Of a stretch of DNA of 64,000 bases, positions 56,320 to 64,000 are shown one piece after another. Made by a program: the position numbers and the translations under genes. Positions within the stretch are counted from its first letter, which is position 1. Each line of letters opens with the position of its first letter. The stretch is from Sphingobium sp. C100 (GTDB lineage Bacteria > Pseudomonadota > Alphaproteobacteria > Sphingomonadales > Sphingomonadaceae): contig NZ_AYOY01000046.1 in the NCBI RefSeq assembly GCF_000508185.1, positions 1-64,000 on the forward strand. Direction: 5' to 3'. The notes beneath the pieces were generated by a model, which did no database searches, was not told the DNA's origin, and was given only the letters and a program-made list of their open reading frames with translations.

Positions 56320-56649
56320 TCAGTCCGCGTCGGGGCAGGTGTCGTCAGGCGTTTCGCCAAAGGCCAGGGCGTCGGCGCTGCCGATCTTCGCCTCGCCCGA
56401 AAACAGCTGGTCCAGCCGTTCCCTTATGTCGCGGCGATAATGTGGCGTCGCGACTGAACGGGGCGCCGACACTTCGATGTCGCAGGCGATCGCCCCCTTG
56501 ATCCGCTCCACCGCATCATCGGCCAATATGCCGGCGTTGCGCAGTTCCAAACAGAGCTGCAACAGGCCAACCGCCGTCGCCTGCGCGCGCATCCCGACAT
56601 TGGTCAGGTCGAAATGCAGCTTCTTCTGTTTGTCCAAACCCACGGTCAT
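56320..56649 (-). CDS. Conserved-looking hypothetical protein
   Basis: A protein of 109 residues (MTVGLDKQKKLHFDLTNVGM). It has no signal peptide or membrane helix, and is helical and mildly acidic at the C-terminus with a final DTCPDAD. No family was recognised. Good codon use and isolation between terminators support the gene. Confidence 0.7.
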   Translation of the reverse strand: MTVGLDKQKKLHFDLTNVGMRAQATAVGLLQLCLELRNAGILADDAVERIKGAIACDIEVSAPRSVATPHYRRDIRERLDQLFSGEAKIGSADALAFGETPDDTCPDAD

Positions 56650-56772
56650 GATCCAACTCCTTTTGCCCTTTTCCGTTTATCATGAGGACAAAGCGCTGGA
56701 CAGCCACGACGTTCCACGGGCCGTTCGGGGCGGGGCTGGCGGCATGACTGCGACATGCCGAAACCTGTAAAG

Positions 56773-57855
56773 CTAAGATTGCGATGCTTCGCCCGGATGC
56801 GCGCGATTCGTCGCGTCCAGCGCCTTGGACCGCTGCTCCAGATAGACTTTTATCATCGCGACGATGGGGTCGGCCAGGAACAGGCCGATGATGCCGAACA
56901 AGGCGCCGAACAGGATTTGCGCCGCCAGGATCAACGCCGGCGCCAGGTCGACGGCGCGCTTGGCCACCATCGGCACGATCAGATAGCCATCGACGATCTG
57001 CACGGCCAGATAGACCCCCACAGCATAGAGGCCGGTATCGGTGCCGCCCGAAAATCCGACCAGCACGATCAGCACGCCCGACACGATCGCGCCGATATTG
57101 GGCAGGAAGGCGAGCAGGCCGGTCAGGATGCCGAGCAGCCCCGCCATCGGCACGCCGCCCGCCCAAAGCAGCAGCCAGGTGCCGACACCTTCCACGGTCA
57201 TGCCGATGATCCGGCCGAACATCAGCCGCCGCAGCGTCCAGCCCATCTTGTCGGCGATTTCGTAGAAATGCGCGCGCTGCTCCATCGGCAGCATCCAGGC
57301 GACCCCGCGCTCATAGAGTTTCGGTTCGACCGCGATGAAGATGGCGAGCACCAGCATCATGACCCCGCTGGTGACCGCGCCGACGGCGGTGCCGACCGCG
57401 GCGGTCACCCGGCCCATGGAACTCATCGCCTGCTGCGCCAGTCCTTTGAGGTCTTCGGGCGTGGTGGTGACACCCAGTTGCTGCATCCAGCCGCCGATCC
57501 GCATGACCTGCGCTTCGACGATGGTGCGCATCGCCTGCGCCTGCGCCGCCAGGCTGGAGCCGGTGAGATAGAAGGTATAGGCCATGAAGGCGACCGCGCC
57601 GAGCAGCACGATGGTCAGCCGCCAGCCGCGTCCGATCGGCAATATCCGCCCCAGCAGGCGCGTGCCGCCATCCATCATCGTCGCGAGCACCAGCGCGCCC
57701 ATGATCAGCATCAGCGGTTGCGCCAGCAGGACGACCGCCGCGACGGTGATCGCCAGCGCGAACCATACGCCCGCGCGCTTCAGCTCCTGCTGGACCAGGG
57801 GGCTGCGGACTTCGCTGGGACCGGGTTCCTCGACATGCTGCTGCGTCTCGCTCAA
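56773..57855 (-). CDS. AI-2E family permease (PerM-like)
   Basis: A membrane protein of 360 residues. The start is taken as TTG 57855 (LSETQQHVEEP...), with AAGGGG upstream, because the longer frame lies in lepB 3' DNA. Eight or so hydrophobic helices are seen (about 30-70, 85-110, 165-190, 240-340), with the family block GVPMAGLLGILTGLLAFLPN followed by an IVPMV segment near the C-terminus. Members export small molecules or ions, and the substrate here is not known. It is the last gene after lepB. Confidence 0.85.
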   Translation of the reverse strand: MSETQQHVEEPGPSEVRSPLVQQELKRAGVWFALAITVAAVVLLAQPLMLIMGALVLATMMDGGTRLLGRILPIGRGWRLTIVLLGAVAFMAYTFYLTGSSLAAQAQAMRTIVEAQVMRIGGWMQQLGVTTTPEDLKGLAQQAMSSMGRVTAAVGTAVGAVTSGVMMLVLAIFIAVEPKLYERGVAWMLPMEQRAHFYEIADKMGWTLRRLMFGRIIGMTVEGVGTWLLLWAGGVPMAGLLGILTGLLAFLPNIGAIVSGVLIVLVGFSGGTDTGLYAVGVYLAVQIVDGYLIVPMVAKRAVDLAPALILAAQILFGALFGIIGLFLADPIVAMIKVYLEQRSKALDATNRAHPGEASQS

Positions 57856-57874
57856 AATCCGATACCCCTTGCCG

Positions 57875-58747
57875 TCATTCCGGCGGTGCAACGCTCGCTG
57901 GACGCAGGCTGTTCCCGGCCCGTCCGCTGCGGAAGGCATGGAACCAGCTCAACGGGTTCCAGTTCGCATCGCCATCCAGGCTGAAGGTGATGAATTCGGC
58001 GCGCCCGCCGATCGCTTCCCACGGCACCGGTCCGCCCAGGCCGTTTTCCGCCAGCGGGGCGCGGCTGTCGGCGCTGTTGTCGCGATTGTCGCCCATCAGG
58101 AAGACGTGATTCGCCGGCACGCGGACCGGCCCGTACCAGTCCAGCGTGCTCGGCCCCATGTCGATGGTGACATAGGTCTTGCCATTGGGCAGGCTTTCCT
58201 GCCGCACCGGCAGTTCGCAATAATCCCGGCCGTCCGCGCCGGTGACCCGCGCGCCGGGGAACTGGCCGGGCGGGCAGGGGGCGTTGCCGTCGACGGGAAT
58301 GCGCAGCGGCTTCATCGCCTTCTGCTTCACCGCGACGCCGTTCAGGATCACCCGACCGCCCCGCACTTCCACGATGTCGCCGGGCAGGCCGATGACACGC
58401 TTGATATAATCCTCGCGCCGATGGTGGGGCGACACGATGACGATGTCGCCGCGCTGCGGCAGGCGGCCCAGGATGCGGCCGTTCAGGAAGGGGAGGGGGT
58501 GAAAGCTGGGCGAGACATAGGACCAGCCATAGGGGAATTTGCTCACCACCAGCCGGTCGCCCTTCAGCAGCACCGGCATCATCGATTCGGACGGAATATA
58601 GAAGGGTTTGGCGACGAAGCTGTGGAAGGCCAGCACCGCCAGGATCAGCAGCGCGATGCTCTTGATCTCATGCCACCAGTTGATGCTGCCCTTTTCCGTC
58701 TCTTCGGCAGGCGGGGCGCTATCTTCGGGCGTGTCGATGGCCGGCAT
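57875..58747 (-). CDS. lepB: Signal peptidase I
   Basis: A protein of 290 residues with an N-terminal membrane anchor (about 30-45). The catalytic Ser55 is in YIPSESMMP, Lys116 in DYIKRVIGLPGD, and box E is FLMGDNRDNSADSR. It cuts Sec signal peptides, including that of TrbC. The alphaproteobacterial order pyrE-pdxJ-acpS-lepB is kept. Confidence 0.95.
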   Translation of the reverse strand: MPAIDTPEDSAPPAEETEKGSINWWHEIKSIALLILAVLAFHSFVAKPFYIPSESMMPVLLKGDRLVVSKFPYGWSYVSPSFHPLPFLNGRILGRLPQRGDIVIVSPHHRREDYIKRVIGLPGDIVEVRGGRVILNGVAVKQKAMKPLRIPVDGNAPCPPGQFPGARVTGADGRDYCELPVRQESLPNGKTYVTIDMGPSTLDWYGPVRVPANHVFLMGDNRDNSADSRAPLAENGLGGPVPWEAIGGRAEFITFSLDGDANWNPLSWFHAFRSGRAGNSLRPASVAPPE

Positions 58748-58782
58748 GGGTGGAGTCTCTCGGCGGTCGCGGGGATGAACCA

Positions 58783-59184
58783 TCACAAAGGCTGCGCTTC
58801 AATGATGACGAAGGCCTGCGCCCATGGATGATCGTCGGTGAGCGTCAGATGAATGACGGCCTTATAGCCCTGCGGCACCATCGCTTCCAGCCGCGTCAGC
58901 GCCCCGCCGGTCAGCTTGAGCGTCGGTGCGCCCGATGGCGCGTTGACCACGCCGATATCCCTCATGAACACGCCCGCCTTGAAACCGGTGCCCACCGCCT
59001 TGGAAAAGGCTTCCTTGGCGGCGAAGCGCTTGGCGAACGTGCCGGCCCTGGTGAAGGGGCGGCGTTGCGCCTTGGCCTGCTCTGCCGCGGTAAAGACGCG
59101 CTGCACGAAGCGGTCGCCGAACCGGTCGAGCGAATTCTGGATCCGCTCGATATTGCACAGGTCGGAGCCGAGGCCGATGATCAC
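58783..59184 (-). CDS. acpS: Holo-[acyl-carrier-protein] synthase
   Basis: A protein of 133 residues starting [15 protein letters not shown]. The Mg-binding Asp8 and the [14 protein letters not shown] block with its Glu are present. It transfers 4'-phosphopantetheine from CoA to ACP for fatty-acid synthesis. The gene is 13 bases after pdxJ and is co-transcribed with lepB. Confidence 0.95.
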   Translation of the reverse strand: MIIGLGSDLCNIERIQNSLDRFGDRFVQRVFTAAEQAKAQRRPFTRAGTFAKRFAAKEAFSKAVGTGFKAGVFMRDIGVVNAPSGAPTLKLTGGALTRLEAMVPQGYKAVIHLTLTDDHPWAQAFVIIEAQPL

Positions 59185-59197
59185 CTCTTGCCCGCCT

Positions 59198-59926
59198 TCA
59201 CCGCGCCAGGTCCATCTGCCGCCGCATTTCGCGGATGCTGGCCTCCAGCCCGCCGAAGATCGCCTCGCCGATCAGGAAATGGCCGATATTGAGTTCGGCG
59301 ACCTGCGGGATGGCCGCGATCGGCGCGACATTGTCGAAGGTGAGGCCATGGCCGGCGTGCGGCTCGATGCCGTTCTTGGCCGCCAGCGCCGCCGCGTCGG
59401 CGATCCGCCGCAGTTCCGCAGCACGCGCAGCGCCTTCCAGATGGGCATAGGCGCCCGTGTGGAGTTCCACGACCGGCGCGCCCAGTTCGACCGCGGCCGC
59501 GATCTGGGTCGCGTCCGCCTCGATAAACAGGCTGACGCGGATGTCGGCGTCGTTCAGCTTCGCGACGACGGGCCGCAGCACGTCGATCTGCCCGGCCGCG
59601 TCCAGGCCGCCTTCCGTCGTGCGTTCCTCCCGCTTTTCCGGCACGATGCAGGCGGCGTGCGGCTTGTGGCGCAGCGCGATGTCCAGCATCTCCTGCGTCG
59701 CCGCCATCTCCAGGTTCAGCGGTACGTCCAGCGCCGCCATCAGCATGGCGATATCCTCGTCGCGGATATGGCGCCGGTCCTCGCGCAGATGCGCGGTGAT
59801 CCCGTGCGCGCCCGCCTTGACCGCCAGCAGCGCGGCCTTGACCGGATCGGGATGTTCGCCCCCGCGCGCATTGCGGATGGTCGCGACATGGTCGATATTG
59901 ACGCCAAGGCGAAGGGGCGCGCTCAT
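59198..59926 (-). CDS. pdxJ: Pyridoxine 5'-phosphate synthase
   Basis: A protein of 242 residues ([20 protein letters not shown]), with [28 protein letters not shown], the IVPEKREE motif and the [11 protein letters not shown] block near the C-terminus. It condenses 1-deoxyxylulose 5-phosphate with aminoacetone phosphate derivatives to make vitamin B6, the cofactor of the PLP enzymes in the ICE cargo. It starts two bases before the pyrE stop region. Confidence 0.95.
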   Translation of the reverse strand: MSAPLRLGVNIDHVATIRNARGGEHPDPVKAALLAVKAGAHGITAHLREDRRHIRDEDIAMLMAALDVPLNLEMAATQEMLDIALRHKPHAACIVPEKREERTTEGGLDAAGQIDVLRPVVAKLNDADIRVSLFIEADATQIAAAVELGAPVVELHTGAYAHLEGAARAAELRRIADAAALAAKNGIEPHAGHGLTFDNVAPIAAIPQVAELNIGHFLIGEAIFGGLEASIREMRRQMDLAR

Positions 59927-59928
59927 CC

Positions 59929-60510
59929 CTATTGCTTCCGGCTGCCCGGCTTCGTCGCCGGGATTTCGGCCAGTTCAGGCGGCAGCGCGTCGGCGTCATA
60001 GACCGGGAAATTGATCGACACGAGCGGATAGAAGGGAACGCCAAGCTCAACCTCGCCCGCCGACCGGTCGACCAGCGCCGCTTCGGCGATGACGATCCCG
60101 CCCTCGGCCGCGACCGCCTCGATCGCCTGGCGCGAGGACAGGCCGGTGGTCACGACATCCTCGACCATCAACACCTTCTGCCCCGGCGCGACAGTGAAAC
60201 CGCGGCGCAATTCGAACGTTCCTTCCGGGCGTTCCAGGAACACCGCATCCTTGTCCAGCGCGCGGCCGATTTCATGGCCGATGATGAGCCCGCCCATGGC
60301 CGGCGAAACCACCAGGTCGATCTCCTGCCGCAACTCGCGCGGCAAATTCTGCACCATCGCGCGCGCCAGCCGGCCAGCCCGTTCGGCGTTCATCAATACG
60401 CGCGCGCATTGCAGATAATTGGCGCTGCGGCGGCCCGACGACAGAATGAAATGTCCCTCGAGCAGCGCGCCTGCCGCCCGGAATTCCGCCAATACTTCCT
60501 CGTCTGTCAT
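59929..60510 (-). CDS. pyrE: Orotate phosphoribosyltransferase
   Basis: A protein of 193 residues with the PRPP-binding motif [11 protein letters not shown] and upstream [16 protein letters not shown] and [12 protein letters not shown] blocks. It makes orotidine 5'-phosphate in pyrimidine synthesis. It is the first gene of the pyrE-pdxJ-acpS-lepB operon. The 286 bases before coxB (60511-60796) hold no gene and carry the divergent promoters. Confidence 0.95.
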   Translation of the reverse strand: MTDEEVLAEFRAAGALLEGHFILSSGRRSANYLQCARVLMNAERAGRLARAMVQNLPRELRQEIDLVVSPAMGGLIIGHEIGRALDKDAVFLERPEGTFELRRGFTVAPGQKVLMVEDVVTTGLSSRQAIEAVAAEGGIVIAEAALVDRSAGEVELGVPFYPLVSINFPVYDADALPPELAEIPATKPGSRKQ

Positions 60511-60796
60511 GCCGTCATATTATCCCGTCGCGCGTTCGGCGCCGATGCCGGTGCCGATCCGCCTTCACCTCATGCGCGGACGCAAGCGCGTCGCCCATCC
60601 CGCGCCCCTGTGCGCGGAAGTGCGAGATAGGCGGGTGGGGGGTGCGTTGCAACAGCGAAGAAAATCTGCTCCATCTGTGCTTGAGGCCGGGGGAAAGCAT
60701 CCCTATAAGCCGCCTCAGACCGGACGGGCGAGGGCAGCATCATCATATGCGTTTTCGTTGCAGCGGCGCCAAGGGGTTAGGGGTTACGAAGACGCT

Positions 60797-63563
<2,767 letters not shown>

Positions 63564-63691
63564 CGCGGCCCATCGCGCGCCCGGCACGGGTCGGGCGCGC
63601 CGCAAGGGAACGGGCGGGGTGGGACCGTCCGTCCATTTGCGAGAATCGGTCGGCGCCTTTATGGGCGCAGGGCTGATCGAAAGAGGAGTTT

Positions 63692-64000
63692 ATGGCCAGT
63701 TCGCCCATCATGTCCGGGACCGCCACGCCCGCATTGCCGGCCCATTGGCGCGATTTCGTCGCGCTGACCAAGCCGCGCGTCATGACGCTGGTGGTGTTTA
63801 CCGGCCTGTGCGGTCTGCTTGCCGCGCCGGACCATATCCATCCGGTGCTGGCCTTCACCGCCATTCTCTGCATCGCGCTGGGCGCCGGCGCCGCCGCCAC
63901 GCTCAACCAATGGTATGAGGCGGACATCGACGCCAAAATGAAGCGCACCGCCAACCGGCCGCTGCCTGCCGGGCGCATGGACCGACAGTCGGCGCTGCAT
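63692..64000 (+). CDS. ctaB: Protoheme IX farnesyltransferase, CtaB/Cox10 (partial, runs off the right edge)
   Basis: The first 103 residues from ATG 63692, with AGAGGAG upstream. The start of the UbiA-type prenyltransferase is clear: [18 protein letters not shown], then the [20 protein letters not shown] motif that binds the prenyl diphosphate. It makes haem O for the oxidase and continues right of the window. Confidence 0.95.
   Translation, partial: MASSPIMSGTATPALPAHWRDFVALTKPRVMTLVVFTGLCGLLAAPDHIHPVLAFTAILCIALGAGAAATLNQWYEADIDAKMKRTANRPLPAGRMDRQSALH

Overview
The window is high-GC alphaproteobacterial DNA, most like a sphingomonad (Sphingobium/Sphingomonas group). The evidence is the gene set (bS21, pyrE-pdxJ-acpS-lepB, coxB-coxA-ctaB, DUF1489, TonB receptors with STN domains) and the style of the mobile element. 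No database could be searched, so all names come from motifs, lengths and gene order read in the sequence.

Positions 1 to about 36,900 are an integrative and conjugative element (ICE) or plasmid-like island. It ends at a tRNA-Gly(GCC) gene (36920-36993), whose 3' end faces the element. From left to right it holds: (i) a P-type conjugation block on the minus strand (trbL partial, trbK-like, trbJ, trbE, trbD, trbC, trbB, a CopG-like gene, traG); (ii) a cargo region of about 15 kb (8.5-23.4 kb); (iii) the rest of the transfer and replication module (DUF3363 relaxase, lytic transglycosylase, traF, DUF2840, a ribbon-helix-helix protein, parA, iteron-like repeats, repA, an AlpA-like gene, two DUF2285-type genes, an XRE regulator); (iv) a sphingomonad accessory block (DUF932, DUF736, an endonuclease/exonuclease/phosphatase-family protein, large ParB-like protein). 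No integrase gene is visible. It is probably beyond the left edge.

The cargo is the most interesting part. One minus-strand gene string reads ECF sigma factor, FecR-like anti-sigma factor, STN-type TonB receptor, S9 peptidase, CehA/McbA-type PHP hydrolase, Cds1-like PLP lyase, threonine dehydratase, and an AceE/MdeB-type 2-oxoacid dehydrogenase E1. The first four have the order known from lasso-peptide uptake and isopeptidase loci, but no precursor, cyclase or leader peptidase is present. I infer a mobile system that senses, imports, opens and consumes a peptide-like compound, feeding Cys/Ser/Thr-type residues to 2-oxoacids and acyl units. The substrate is unknown.

Positions 37,000-64,000 look like ordinary chromosome: paoABC molybdenum aldehyde oxidoreductase, a thioesterase with oligopeptidase B, aminopeptidase P, tRNA-Thr(GGT), DUF1489, MgtE, a cyclophilin, two lipoproteins, an outer-membrane protein, a fused HyuA-HyuB hydrolase, a class II aldolase, rpsU, an FKBP, an AI-2E-family permease, the pyrE-pdxJ-acpS-lepB operon, and the start of a cytochrome c oxidase operon (coxB, coxA, ctaB partial). 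Several strong bidirectional terminators separate convergent genes.
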